DNA of 64,000 nt from an uncultured Treponema sp. (GCA_900319625.1 ONPD01000002.1:124001-188000), one strand, 5' to 3'. Positions 15,486 to 24,430 are shown, numbered from the stretch's first letter. The notes: generated by a model from the letters alone, not told the origin. Translations and numbers: made by a program.

Positions 15486-16991
15486 ATGGCAAAATTTGAG
15501 AACATCCCAGACGTAAAATTGGGAATCATTGCTGTAAGCCGAGACTGCTTTGTAATCTCGCTTTCAGAAAAAAGACGTGCTGCTATCGTTAAAGCATTTG
15601 CCGGAAAAGGTGAACTTTACGAAGCAAAAACAACAGTAGAAAACGAAAAGGACATGCTCAAGGCTGTTGAAGAGGTAAAGAAGGCCGGCTGTAACGCTCT
15701 GGTTGTATTCCTCGGAAACTTTGGTCCTGAGACTCCGGAAACTCAGATTGCTCAGAACTTCGACGGTCCTTGTATGTTTGTTGCTGCTGCAGAAGAGACA
15801 CAGAACGACCTGATTAACGGTCGTGGTGATGCTTACTGTGGTATGCTCAACTGTTCATACAACTTGAGCCTCCGCAAGATTCCAGCTGTTATCCCAGAAT
15901 ATCCAGTAGGAACAGCAGAAGACATCGTTAAGATGATTGAAGAATTCATCCCTGTTGCACGCACAATCATCGGTCTTAAAAACCTTAAAATCATCACATT
16001 CGGACCACGTCCTCAGGACTTCTTCGCATGTAACGCACCAATCAAAGGTCTTTATGATATTGGTGTTGAAATCCAGGAAAACTCAGAGCTTGACCTGCTC
16101 GTAGAATACCGCAAGCACAAGGATGACAAGCGCATCGACGAAGTTGTAAAAGACATGGCAGCTGAACTTGGAACAGAAGGAAACCAGTTCCCTGATATGC
16201 TTCCACGTATGGCTCAGTTTGAACTTACTCTCCTTGACTGGATTGAAGCAAACAAGGGAAGCAAAAAATACGTTGTACTGGCAGACAAGTGCTGGCCAGC
16301 ATTCCCTAAAGAGTTCGGATTTGAACCTTGCTATGTAAACAGCCGCCTTGCAAGCCGTGGTATTCCGGTTGCCTGCGAAGTAGATATCTTCGGTGCTCTT
16401 TCTGAATACATCGGAACTTGTGTAACCGGTGCTCCAGTAACATTGCTCGACATCAACAATTCTGTTCCACAGGATATGTACGATCAGAGCATTAAGGGCA
16501 AGTTCAGCTATCCATATACATTGCAGGATACATTCATGGCATTCCACTGTGGTAATACACCATTCTGCTGCCTCTCTCCAAAATCAAAGCCAGCTGTTAA
16601 GTTCCAGCTTATCCAGAACCGTTTGCTTGAAAACGGCGGAAAACCAGACTTTACACGCGGTACTCTTGAAGGAGACATCAAAGACGGAGACATCACATTC
16701 TTCCGTTTGCAGACTACTCCAGATACAAAACTCCAGGCATACATTGCACAGGGTGAAATCCTCCCTGTAGCAACTCGTTCATTCGGTGGTATCGGTGTAT
16801 TCGCAATTCCAGAAATGGGACGTTTCTACCGCCACGTACTGATCAGCAAGCACTATCCACACCACGGTGCAGTTGCATTCGGTCACGTTGGAAAAGCTTT
16901 GTATACAATCTTCCAGTACCTGAATATTGCAGACATCGCTTACAACCAGCCTAAAGGCGTTCTCTACAAGGACGAAAACCCATTTAATTAA
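15486..16991 (+). CDS. L-fucose/L-arabinose isomerase-like protein
   Basis: A 501-residue cytoplasmic sugar isomerase of the FucI-like family, which interconverts aldoses and ketoses using a divalent metal. I chose ATG 15486 because GAGGTGA lies 4 nt upstream. The N-terminal substrate domain and the C-terminal FucI fold (GDITFFRLQTTPDTKLQAYIA cut by a metal loop, then HYPHHGAVAFGHVG) are evident. Glu and Asp in ACEVDIFGAL and LLDINN fit metal ligands. No xylA is present in the operon, so this enzyme may convert xylose to xylulose. Codon use is as strongly optimised as in the binding-protein gene. Confidence 0.85.
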   Translation: MAKFENIPDVKLGIIAVSRDCFVISLSEKRRAAIVKAFAGKGELYEAKTTVENEKDMLKAVEEVKKAGCNALVVFLGNFGPETPETQIAQNFDGPCMFVAAAEETQNDLINGRGDAYCGMLNCSYNLSLRKIPAVIPEYPVGTAEDIVKMIEEFIPVARTIIGLKNLKIITFGPRPQDFFACNAPIKGLYDIGVEIQENSELDLLVEYRKHKDDKRIDEVVKDMAAELGTEGNQFPDMLPRMAQFELTLLDWIEANKGSKKYVVLADKCWPAFPKEFGFEPCYVNSRLASRGIPVACEVDIFGALSEYIGTCVTGAPVTLLDINNSVPQDMYDQSIKGKFSYPYTLQDTFMAFHCGNTPFCCLSPKSKPAVKFQLIQNRLLENGGKPDFTRGTLEGDIKDGDITFFRLQTTPDTKLQAYIAQGEILPVATRSFGGIGVFAIPEMGRFYRHVLISKHYPHHGAVAFGHVGKALYTIFQYLNIADIAYNQPKGVLYKDENPFN

Positions 16992-17042
16992 TGTAAGGTA
17001 AGCCCGCGCAAGCGGGTGGACATAAATATTATCCCCCAAATC

Positions 17043-17101
17043 GCAGTCTTTCAGAAGTATCCTCCTATAGATTTTTTGCTTCTGGAAGGCTGCTTCTTTT
17101 T
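17043..17101 (+). terminator. Terminator of the xylose operon
   Basis: Bases 17043-17057 pair with 17079-17093 (15 bp, one G-T) around a 21-base loop, followed by TTCTTTTT. It lies between the isomerase stop and the converging acidic-protein gene. A small CCCGC-GCAA-GCGGG hairpin lies just upstream at about 17003-17016. Confidence 0.8.
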
Positions 17102-17109
17102 AACCGGCT

Positions 17110-17493
17110 TTATTCTTCGTCTTCTTCAAAATCCTCGTCGTAGTCGTCCTCTGTGTCCAGGAACATAGACATAAGCTCTTCCAGCTTGTCGTATTCTTTC
17201 ATATCGATTTTGCGCTGTTTCGGGTCTGGGGAAATAAGGAGGTTGTCAGCGTAAGAGGCAATAAAATCGTAAACCCGGGTGATGGTGTCTTCGTCAGTTT
17301 CGGCAAGGTCGTCCAGAGTTTTTGTGCCTGCAAGCAGCTTTTCCAGAAGAGCAATGGAATCATCATAATCTTTGTTGATTTCATCGTATTCGGGAGTATG
17401 AAGGTCTTTTACATATTCCTTGCAGTCTTTTGTTTCAGCAAGGATTTTTTTTAGGGTTTCTATAAAAAATTCGTCTAATTCTTCGTATGTCAT
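17110..17493 (-). CDS. Small acidic protein of unknown function
   Basis: A 127-residue cytoplasmic protein, strongly acidic with a C-terminal run of Asp and Glu (DYDEDFEEDEE) and mostly helical periodicity. I do not recognise the family. Its ATG overlaps the stop of the AraC gene by 4 nt (ATGA on the minus strand), so it is coupled to the regulator. An accessory role for that regulator is speculative. Confidence 0.78.
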   Translation of the reverse strand: MTYEELDEFFIETLKKILAETKDCKEYVKDLHTPEYDEINKDYDDSIALLEKLLAGTKTLDDLAETDEDTITRVYDFIASYADNLLISPDPKQRKIDMKEYDKLEELMSMFLDTEDDYDEDFEEDEE

Positions 17494-18239
17494 AGGTCGT
17501 TCTGATTATACACTCTGTTTCTGAAATTATACAATCGGAATTTTTTTGGAGTAAGGCCTGTGTGCTTTTTGAAGGTGGCGATAAAGTGGCTTTCGCTTGA
17601 AAAATTGAGGAAGTTTGATATTTCTGAGGTTGTGTACTCGGTGAATATCAGAAGATTTTTGGCGGCATCTACGCGTTTTGTGATGATGTAGTCTGTTATG
17701 CTGACTCCGGTTTCCTTATGGAAAAGCTTTGAAAGGTAGGAGTCGCTGAGTTCTGCCTTTTCTGCAATGTCTTCCAGCAGGATTTTACTGTGCAGGTTAT
17801 CGTAAATGTAGTCGATTGCCAGCTGAACGGGTTTTGAATAGTGAATCTGTGTTTTTGACTTCTGCATTCGCTTTACGTAGGCTTCGCAAAGTTCCTTGTG
17901 AATGGAATGAAGTTCTTCTATGGAATTACAGGTGTCGATTTTGCGGATGTAGATGTCGGAAAGGTTGTAGGCGCCCTCCATCTCAAGCCCGCCTTCAATG
18001 CAGTAACGCGTAATAAAGGCGATTGTGATTATAAGGTGGTACTTGAGGTTGCGGAGGGGATTTTCGCTCAGCTTTCCAAAGCCTTCTACGGCAAGAGGGG
18101 TAAAAAGACGCTGCATTTCTTCCATATCACCGTTTCTGATACTCTGGTAAAAAGACATTTCCTTGTCATAAGGAATATGACTTAAAGTATTTTCGCGGTT
18201 ATAGAATTCAGTTTTTGCAAGCTCGTCTCTTATTCCCAT
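17490..18239 (-). CDS. AraC-family transcriptional regulator
   Basis: A 249-residue regulator. The C-terminal 100 residues form the two-helix-turn-helix AraC domain: ILLEDIAEKAELSDSYLSKL, then TTSEISNFLNFSSESHFIATF and GLTPKKFR. The N-terminal 130 residues are all-helical and lack the cupin sugar pocket of AraC itself, resembling instead the sensor of Bacillus YesN-like or PhnB-type regulators. It follows the GH5 gene by 9 nt and is probably in its transcript, so it may activate the beta-glucan island. Confidence 0.9.
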   Translation of the reverse strand: MGIRDELAKTEFYNRENTLSHIPYDKEMSFYQSIRNGDMEEMQRLFTPLAVEGFGKLSENPLRNLKYHLIITIAFITRYCIEGGLEMEGAYNLSDIYIRKIDTCNSIEELHSIHKELCEAYVKRMQKSKTQIHYSKPVQLAIDYIYDNLHSKILLEDIAEKAELSDSYLSKLFHKETGVSITDYIITKRVDAAKNLLIFTEYTTSEISNFLNFSSESHFIATFKKHTGLTPKKFRLYNFRNRVYNQNDL

Positions 18240-18248
18240 CTTAATCCT

Positions 18249-19487
18249 TTAGTAAGATGCTTTGATTGCGGCGTTAATTTCAGGGAAGTACCAGCTGAGG
18301 TTTACACGGTCAAAGTAACCGTGACATTCACCGGAGTCTATGTCTCCTCCCTTTGCTACCGTCACGTTGTTATCCCAGAGGATTACCGAAACCTTAGCGG
18401 CCTTTGCGTTTGAGTAGTAGCACTTTGTCCACTTTACGCGGTCTGCGGTGTTTTTCTTGTCAGAGGCACTTGTTTCGCCCATTACAACGCCGATTCCTTT
18501 TGAGGTGTATTTTTCAGCCAGCATATTGAATAGATATTTGATTGAGCCTTCTACACTTGCGTCGAACTTATTGTTTTTACCAAGGTGCATACAGAACTCG
18601 TAAGGGTCGTAGGCGTGGGTAGAAAGAATCAGCTTGTCAGACGCAGTATCTTTCGGCAGACTGTAGTAGCTGAGGAAATGAGGAGAAGCGGCGTATTCAG
18701 GACACATAATGAAGCGGTCAGCGTTGTTAGCGCCAGTTGCTCGGATTGTGTTCAGACACTGCTGCTCGTAATTTGTGATTATTCCGTTCCAGAGCTTTGA
18801 TTCCTGTTCGCCGTTAAGATTCCATTCGTTTGATTCCCCTATTCTGCGAGGTTCGTTTACAATTTCAAAAACAAGTCGGGAATCATAATTTTTGAATTTT
18901 GTGGCAACCTGCTTCCATACACTTGTAAGATAGCTGATTGATTTTGACTGAAGTGAAGTATCGAGGGAAAGACAGAAGCCTGCTGTTCCTCCTTTCATTT
19001 CTGCTTCAGTAAGGTTATCGTGGTGAATGTTGATTATTACATAAAGATCTGAATCAAGAGCCCAGTCCACAACCTCCTGAACGCGGTTCAGCCATTTTTC
19101 ATCGATTTTATATTTTGAGTCAACGTGGGTGTGCCAGCTTACAGGAATGCGGATTGTAGAAAAGCCTGCATTTTTTACTTCAGCAATCATTGCCTGTGTT
19201 GTTTTTGGCATTCCCCAGGAAGTTTCAGCTTCAAGGCCCATAGTTCCGGTTTTGTTTCCGGCGTCAAAAGTGTTTCCCAGGTTCCAGCCGGTTGCAAGCT
19301 TCTGAGCGAATTCTACGCTTGAAGAAGAAGTGGATGCAATAGCTGTTGTTGTTGATGTCGAAGCGCTTGAAGATGATTGTTTTTTTGAGCCTGAACCTGA
19401 AGAGCCGTTGTCAGCTGCCATAGCGCACGAAAACATTGAAAAAATTACTCCTGCGGCGGCGCAGGAACGAATAATGGTGCTTTTCAT
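18249..19487 (-). CDS. Secreted GH5 endoglucanase
   Basis: A 412-residue exported cellulase-type enzyme. The N-terminus is a signal peptide with a possible relaxed lipobox (SMFSC, Cys21) or a signal peptidase I site after AMA. A Ser/Thr-rich linker spans about 28-58. The (beta/alpha)8 domain then shows GWNLGNTFD, IRIPVSWHTH, the acid/base Glu212 in IVNEPRR and the nucleophile Glu338 in VVMGETSAS. It should cut beta-1,4-glucan or related chains outside the cytoplasm. Its promoter must lie just after the GH16 terminator; TATACT sits about 17 nt before an AAGGAAT ribosome site. Confidence 0.92.
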   Translation of the reverse strand: MKSTIIRSCAAAGVIFSMFSCAMAADNGSSGSGSKKQSSSSASTSTTTAIASTSSSSVEFAQKLATGWNLGNTFDAGNKTGTMGLEAETSWGMPKTTQAMIAEVKNAGFSTIRIPVSWHTHVDSKYKIDEKWLNRVQEVVDWALDSDLYVIINIHHDNLTEAEMKGGTAGFCLSLDTSLQSKSISYLTSVWKQVATKFKNYDSRLVFEIVNEPRRIGESNEWNLNGEQESKLWNGIITNYEQQCLNTIRATGANNADRFIMCPEYAASPHFLSYYSLPKDTASDKLILSTHAYDPYEFCMHLGKNNKFDASVEGSIKYLFNMLAEKYTSKGIGVVMGETSASDKKNTADRVKWTKCYYSNAKAAKVSVILWDNNVTVAKGGDIDSGECHGYFDRVNLSWYFPEINAAIKASY

Positions 19488-19515
19488 AAAATATTCCTTC
19501 TGTTTTAAAAAGTAT

Positions 19516-19554
19516 AAAAAAAGTCCTTAAACAATTCTAACATTGTTTAAGGAC
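19516..19554 (-). terminator. Terminator of the GH16 gene
   Basis: GTCCTTAAACAAT (19523-19535) pairs perfectly with 19542-19554. On the minus strand the stem is followed by seven T residues (19516-19522). It separates GH16 from the downstream GH5-araC operon. Confidence 0.85.
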
Positions 19555-19570
19555 TAAAGACAGTTTTTTT

Positions 19571-21826
19571 TTACTGTGCTTCTTCTACAACTACATCATC
19601 AATGTAAACTTTGTGAGCTGTAGAAATCTGTTTACCGTCAACTGCACCCATAGAAATTGTGAAGATTACATTAGGGTCTGTGGTATTAGCCATTGTGAAG
19701 GTGTGTTCGAAAGTCTGGTATTCATCAGAAATGTTCATTTTGAGAGTTCCTGAATATGGAATCCAGTTGTCATCCTTTGAACCGTCACGCTGCAAAGCCC
19801 ACATAATTGTACGTTTCATATCAGATTTTGCTTTGAGGCTAACGTGATATTTCTTTCCTTTTTCAAGAAGAATGCCTGTCTGTTTGAGCTGAATCATCCA
19901 GTCCAGATTTCCTGTATTATCTATAGAAAGAACAGCTTCTTTATTGCCGGCATTTTCTTCGATTTCAACATTTGCCTTTGAATTCTGGTGTGCGTAAAGT
20001 TCCCAGGCAGCCATTCCGCTGTTGAATTCGCCGTTCAAAAGACATGAATTTTCCTTGAGGGAAACGTTGTCTACAAATACTGTAGCGCCGCTGTTTGCCA
20101 GCATCATCTCAAAAACGTACTCGTTAGTCTTTGGAATAGTGATTAAGTATTCAAAGTGAGCCTTCTTTGTTGTCAAAGCAGGGAATTCCTTGAATTTTCC
20201 AAGCTGAACTCCAATCTTGCAATTTCTTGAAGCATAAGCGTCAAAGCGAAGGATGTACTGTTTTCCCTGAGGAAGGGCAAAGCCGTCCTGGCTTACTGTT
20301 ACGTCACTGAAGCTTGTCATTCCGGCAGGGCAGGCAACCATAAGCTCGCGGCGTCCGTTGTCGTTTGTAACCTTTACTTCAGCATTGATTTTGTTGTCGA
20401 TTTTCCAGCTTGCAAGGCGGCCTTTTCCTTCCTGGAACTGACCGTTGTGAATCATATTTCCGTCCGGAAGAAGATTAAGACCGGCTGAGCTCAAATCAAT
20501 TTCACCGATTTTTTCAAGGCGAACGTTTGAAATGTGGATTGGAGCAAGGGAATTCTGGTTACCACAGTTGAATTCGATGCGGGCTGTAGGGTCTGTGAAC
20601 TCAAGCATTTTGAATTCCCAGGTGAAGTGCTTCTTTTCAGGAGTAAGAGTGATTGTTGTATCCTGAAGATAGCGGATCCAGCCGTTGTTTGGAGCCGAGA
20701 TACAGGCAACAATTGTTCTTTCCTGATCAGCGCTTGCGTCGAAAGAGTAGCGGTAGATTCCGCCCTTTACTAGCGGCATTGGTCCCTGAACAACCTGAAT
20801 TGCGTGAAGAACAGGTCCGTCTGTTATAGGTTTGATGTCGATATTGCCGTTTTTGCAAGAGTAGTTAGCGCTTCCGCCCTGGAAGTTGAGAAAGCCCCAT
20901 TTTTCTTCTTTTGGACTTACCATATTTCCGCTTCCGTCAGCTACAGCAACTGCTTTTGGAGCTTCCGGCTTATCTACGTCTTCGTTGTATTCTTTTTTCT
21001 GATAAACCTTTACGTAATCAACAAGCATCTGAGCTTTTTCGTCAAAGGTTGTTGTGTCATCAGGATATCCAGGCCAGTCACCGCCGACTGCTACGTTCAG
21101 AATGATGTAGAAAGGCTGGTCAAATGGTGCCGGGAAGGTTACGTCTTCGAAGCCCTGGCGGCGTGTGTACCAGTCATTTACAGTGAAATAATTTTTGCCG
21201 TCGCAGTAGAAGCGCATTTCACCCGGTTCCCATTCAACGGCGAATTCGTGGAAGGATTCAGCGAAGTTGTCGTTTTCCAGAGTGCAGGTGCCCTGCTGCT
21301 GGTTGTGTGGTTCACCAAAGTGGAGGGTTCCGTAAACAGTTTTGATGTCGTGTCCCAGAACTTCCATAATATCTATTTCACCACATTTAGGCCACTGACC
21401 ATAGAAGCTTTCGTCTTCCGGCATCATCCAGAAGGCAGGAAGGTAGCCCTGTCCCTGTGGAACCTTGAGACGGGCTTCGATACGGCCGTAGGTGAAGGAG
21501 TGTTTTCCCTGTGTGTTGATTCGGCCGGAAGTATAAGAAACTGTTCCGTCCTTGTTAGTTGTCTTGATTGGCTGAATTACCAGGCAGCCGTCTTTTACGT
21601 AGGTGTTTTTAGGTGAATTTCCGTAAGACTGAAGCTCGTTGTTTACCCAGCCCGGCTGATGGAATTCAAAATTCCAGTCCTTTGAGTTGATTTTTTTGCC
21701 ATTGAAGTCTTCCTGCCATACAAGGTCTGCGTCTGTGTAGTTTGACGGCTTTCCCTGTGCAGAAAGATGTCCGATTACAGTAGCGGCGATGAGTGCCAGT
21801 GCTGCTGTTTTCTTTGTGATTTTCAT
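19571..21826 (-). CDS. Secreted GH16 laminarinase with C-terminal CBM4/9-like modules
   Basis: A 751-residue exported enzyme with signal peptide MKITKKTAALALIAAT ending near HLSAQ. The GH16 jelly roll (about 30-280) carries the catalytic GEIDIMEVLG: Glu150 nucleophile, Asp152 and Glu155 acid/base. This is the beta-bulge form typical of beta-1,3-glucanases. Three beta-sandwich units follow (roughly 300-445, 455-600 and 600-750). The last two open with NGQFQEGKGRLASW and NGEFNSGMAAWELY, the signature of CBM4/9 domains that bind beta-glucan or xylan. The likely substrate is laminarin or mixed-linkage glucan. It is preceded in the same direction by a lipoprotein gene. Confidence 0.92.
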   Translation of the reverse strand: MKITKKTAALALIAATVIGHLSAQGKPSNYTDADLVWQEDFNGKKINSKDWNFEFHQPGWVNNELQSYGNSPKNTYVKDGCLVIQPIKTTNKDGTVSYTSGRINTQGKHSFTYGRIEARLKVPQGQGYLPAFWMMPEDESFYGQWPKCGEIDIMEVLGHDIKTVYGTLHFGEPHNQQQGTCTLENDNFAESFHEFAVEWEPGEMRFYCDGKNYFTVNDWYTRRQGFEDVTFPAPFDQPFYIILNVAVGGDWPGYPDDTTTFDEKAQMLVDYVKVYQKKEYNEDVDKPEAPKAVAVADGSGNMVSPKEEKWGFLNFQGGSANYSCKNGNIDIKPITDGPVLHAIQVVQGPMPLVKGGIYRYSFDASADQERTIVACISAPNNGWIRYLQDTTITLTPEKKHFTWEFKMLEFTDPTARIEFNCGNQNSLAPIHISNVRLEKIGEIDLSSAGLNLLPDGNMIHNGQFQEGKGRLASWKIDNKINAEVKVTNDNGRRELMVACPAGMTSFSDVTVSQDGFALPQGKQYILRFDAYASRNCKIGVQLGKFKEFPALTTKKAHFEYLITIPKTNEYVFEMMLANSGATVFVDNVSLKENSCLLNGEFNSGMAAWELYAHQNSKANVEIEENAGNKEAVLSIDNTGNLDWMIQLKQTGILLEKGKKYHVSLKAKSDMKRTIMWALQRDGSKDDNWIPYSGTLKMNISDEYQTFEHTFTMANTTDPNVIFTISMGAVDGKQISTAHKVYIDDVVVEEAQ

Positions 21827-21862
21827 TGATTTGCCTCCCGAAGGGTTATATTATTTGACAGA

Positions 21863-21893
21863 AATGGGACGCAGAGTTTTTCTGTGTCCCATT
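21863..21893 (-). other. Intercistronic hairpin between lipoprotein gene and GH16
   Basis: AATGGGACGCAGA (21863-21875) pairs with 21881-21893 over 13 bp (one G-T) around GTTTT. On the minus strand only a weak T-rich tract follows, so it may be a leaky terminator or a message-stabilising structure. Confidence 0.6.
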
Positions 21894-21923
21894 CATTATG
21901 CCTGATTAAGTTAGAAGTAGGAT

Positions 21924-23102
21924 TTAGTTTGTTGCAAAAGCTGGTAACCAAATGTCTTGAGTATCACCACTTTCTGTACCAAGCATTGCATATGTAGGGT
22001 CTCCTCCTGCAGGGTTTGGAGCTCCATCTTCTTGAAGTGCAAAAATAATAGAAGATTTTTTATCAGAGTTTGAAACTGTTGCACTCTTAACTTTGACTGT
22101 AATTTCAGTACCTTGTGTAAGGCTGCCTGTAAGGCCTAATCTTTTTCTGCAGTCTGTTTTTCCGTAGGCTGGGCTTGCCCACTGGTTAGGAACCAGATTA
22201 AATTCAGCGAAAGTCGTATCAGTAAATTCTCCGTTTCCTACTTTTACAGAAATTATGAGATTTGAAATATCAATTTTAAGACCGTCTGCATCCTTTGAGC
22301 CATCGTTGTCAATCTGTAATACATATCCAATATATGAAGCGTCAGAAATATCTTTTGTCAGTTTTACTGTATATTGTTTGTAGTTTGTATCAGTTGCAGG
22401 ATTTGCCGGTGTTGCTGGAGTTGGTGTTTCAACTTCATTCAAACCTTTACCGTTCTTTTTTGTGATAAGAGGAATGTATTTTTCTGCTTTTTCACCAGAA
22501 ACGGCAACTTCTTTGTAATAGTTTACAGCTTTGTTGACATCAACTACAGCAACTGTGATTTTTCCTAAATCAACTTTTCCTTTACCTTCGCCAGAAACTT
22601 TTGCGCTCTTAACTTCAATTGTTACTATATCATCTTTACCAAGTTTCTTATTGATAACAGGCTTAGCCTTGTATTCGTGCTGGTCATTAGCAGACTCTGG
22701 GCTGCTATAGTTGTAACTTGGATTAAAAGAAGAATAAGGATCAAGTTCAAAATCAATTTTGTTTCCAATAGAAACAGCTTCCCCATTAACTGTTACTTCA
22801 ACATTTACATCGTTAAGTGTAATTTTTTCTGCTGCACCTTTAGCACTTCTGTCGTATTTGATTACAAATACTGTATCTTCTGCTGTTGTTGATGCATCTG
22901 TTACTTTAAATGTGATTTTTTCGCCACTGAAAATATCTTCTGCTGCTATTGCTGTTTCTGATGCTGATGATGCTCCTGCAAGGTTAAGACCCTGTGCTGC
23001 CTGATTAGTTTCATCTGAAGTTCCGTTGCTGCAAGAAATGAAGCCGGCAAGTAATGCAACGCTTAAAAATCCACCCATAATTGTTTTTACGTTTTTTTTC
23101 AT
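21924..23102 (-). CDS. Lipoprotein with two related beta domains
   Basis: A 392-residue lipoprotein. I chose ATG 23102 because AAGAGGATT lies upstream and the signal peptide (MKKN start, LLAGFISC lipobox) begins there. The mature part has an early domain (about 50-205) and a later domain (about 235-385) joined by a Pro/Thr/Ala-rich linker. Each contains a VTIEVKSAKVS or ITVKVKSATVS strand at the same relative place, so they arose by duplication. The family is not recognised. Its position before the laminarinase suggests surface glycan binding. Confidence 0.82.
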   Translation of the reverse strand: MKKNVKTIMGGFLSVALLAGFISCSNGTSDETNQAAQGLNLAGASSASETAIAAEDIFSGEKITFKVTDASTTAEDTVFVIKYDRSAKGAAEKITLNDVNVEVTVNGEAVSIGNKIDFELDPYSSFNPSYNYSSPESANDQHEYKAKPVINKKLGKDDIVTIEVKSAKVSGEGKGKVDLGKITVAVVDVNKAVNYYKEVAVSGEKAEKYIPLITKKNGKGLNEVETPTPATPANPATDTNYKQYTVKLTKDISDASYIGYVLQIDNDGSKDADGLKIDISNLIISVKVGNGEFTDTTFAEFNLVPNQWASPAYGKTDCRKRLGLTGSLTQGTEITVKVKSATVSNSDKKSSIIFALQEDGAPNPAGGDPTYAMLGTESGDTQDIWLPAFATN

Positions 23103-23130
23103 TTTGTTAATCCTCTTAGTTTTATTTGCA

Positions 23131-23160
23131 GACGGAAAGAGGCGCGCATCTCTTTCTGTC
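23131..23160 (-). other. 5' leader hairpin of the lipoprotein transcript
   Basis: GACGGAAAGAG (23131-23141) pairs with CTCTTTCTGTC (23150-23160) across an eight-base loop. It sits 28 bases before the lipoprotein start and may protect the message. Confidence 0.5.
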
Positions 23161-23227
23161 CTTGCGTTTACAAAAATTATTTTCAGTCCGCTTTTGCCAT
23201 AAAAATATAAAAAAAAAGTACAAAATA

Positions 23228-23239
23228 TCATAATTATGA
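23228..23239. promoter_or_regulatory. Palindrome in the divergent lipoprotein/GH5 control region
   Basis: TCATAATTATGA is a perfect 12-bp palindrome. On the minus strand TTGTCA overlaps its edge and TACTTT follows after 16 nt, a plausible promoter for the lipoprotein-GH16 operon, so the palindrome may be an operator. The rest of 23103-23377 is very AT rich. Confidence 0.4.
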
Positions 23240-23377
23240 CAATAAACAAAAAATTATTTTAAATTTTTAATTTTTTTTTCGGGGCGGGAAGTCTGTTAAA
23301 AATCATTTGAACAGAATAATTACATAAAAAACATAAAAATGATATTTTTCTAAAAAGGGCTGATTTATAACTTAACT

Positions 23378-24418
23378 ATGATGAAGTTTACTGGTTTTGA
23401 AAAAGGAATTAATTTGGGCGGCTGGATTTCCCAGTGTAAGGAATATACAAAAGAGCATTACGACAGTTTTATCAAAAAAGAAGATCTGAAGGTTATAAAG
23501 GGAATGGGCTTTGACCACGTGCGTCTTCCGGTTGATTACAATGTAATAATGACGGATGACGGAAAGTTCCTGGAAGAAGGTTTTTCTTATATAGACAGGG
23601 GCGTTGAATGGGCTGAAGCATACGGGCTTAATGTAATCGTAGATTTGCATAAGACCTGCGGTTATATGTTTGATACAAATGCCGTTCCAAATCCGGATGC
23701 ATTTTTCTTTGATAAAGGTCTGCAGGACATCTTTATTAAAATCTGGGAAAAGATTGCGGCCCGCTATGCGTCAAAATCTGATATGGTTGCATACGAGCTT
23801 TTGAATGAAATCGTAAATCCTGCCCTGGAAAAAGAATGGAATGAGATTGCGACCCGCGCTTTTAAGGCTGTGCGCGCTCTTGCTCCTGATTCATGGATTA
23901 TTGTGGGCGGTGTTGATTACAACAGCGTTTCTGCGGTGCCTGGAATTAAGGTTCCGGTTGATAAAAAGACTGTTTTCACCTTCCATTGCTATGAGCCTCT
24001 CGTCTTTACTCATCAGAAGGCGCCTTGGGTTGTGGATATGCCTGCTGATTTTGAGGTTTCTTACCCTGGTTCGTCTATTGAATACATCCGCGAAAAGAGC
24101 CGTCTGATTCCTCAGGCCCGTCACGGAGCAATTTTTGCTGAATCAATGAATAATCTGAAGGTTGACGATAACTTCTTTACAAGTCTTTTTGAACCGGCCT
24201 TGAAAACTGCTGAAAAAATCGGCGTGCCTCTTTACTGCGGCGAGTACGGCGTAATTGACCGGGCGCCGGCTGAGGATTCGGAGCGCTGGTTCAATGATAT
24301 TCACAGGGCGCTGGAAAAGCATGAGATTGGGCGCGCGCTGTGGTCTTACAAAAAAATGGATTTTGGACTTATGGATAAGCACTATGACAGCATACGCTCG
24401 GCTGTGATAAATAGTTAG
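23378..24418 (+). CDS. Cytoplasmic GH5 glycosidase
   Basis: A 346-residue GH5 enzyme with no signal peptide or other domains. The family residues are present: NLGGWISQC, HVRLPVDY, acid/base Glu144 in LLNEIVNP, FHCYEP and the nucleophile Glu289 in LYCGEYGV. Cytosolic location suggests cleavage of imported beta-glucan or manno-oligosaccharides. Two ATG codons abut (23378, 23381) with no ribosome site, but TATAAC lies 6 nt before the first, so the message may be leaderless. It diverges from the lipoprotein-GH16 operon. Confidence 0.9.
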   Translation: MMKFTGFEKGINLGGWISQCKEYTKEHYDSFIKKEDLKVIKGMGFDHVRLPVDYNVIMTDDGKFLEEGFSYIDRGVEWAEAYGLNVIVDLHKTCGYMFDTNAVPNPDAFFFDKGLQDIFIKIWEKIAARYASKSDMVAYELLNEIVNPALEKEWNEIATRAFKAVRALAPDSWIIVGGVDYNSVSAVPGIKVPVDKKTVFTFHCYEPLVFTHQKAPWVVDMPADFEVSYPGSSIEYIREKSRLIPQARHGAIFAESMNNLKVDDNFFTSLFEPALKTAEKIGVPLYCGEYGVIDRAPAEDSERWFNDIHRALEKHEIGRALWSYKKMDFGLMDKHYDSIRSAVINS

Positions 24419-24430
24419 GGTCAACTTCCC

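Noticed and set aside
17058-17078. CCTCCT in the terminator loop as an anti-Shine-Dalgarno control element
   Set aside because: It lies after the last gene of the operon with no start codon nearby to regulate.
20804-21616. Long open frame opposite the GH16 gene
   Set aside because: The GH16 catalytic domain is encoded on the minus strand here; the antisense product has no family resemblance.
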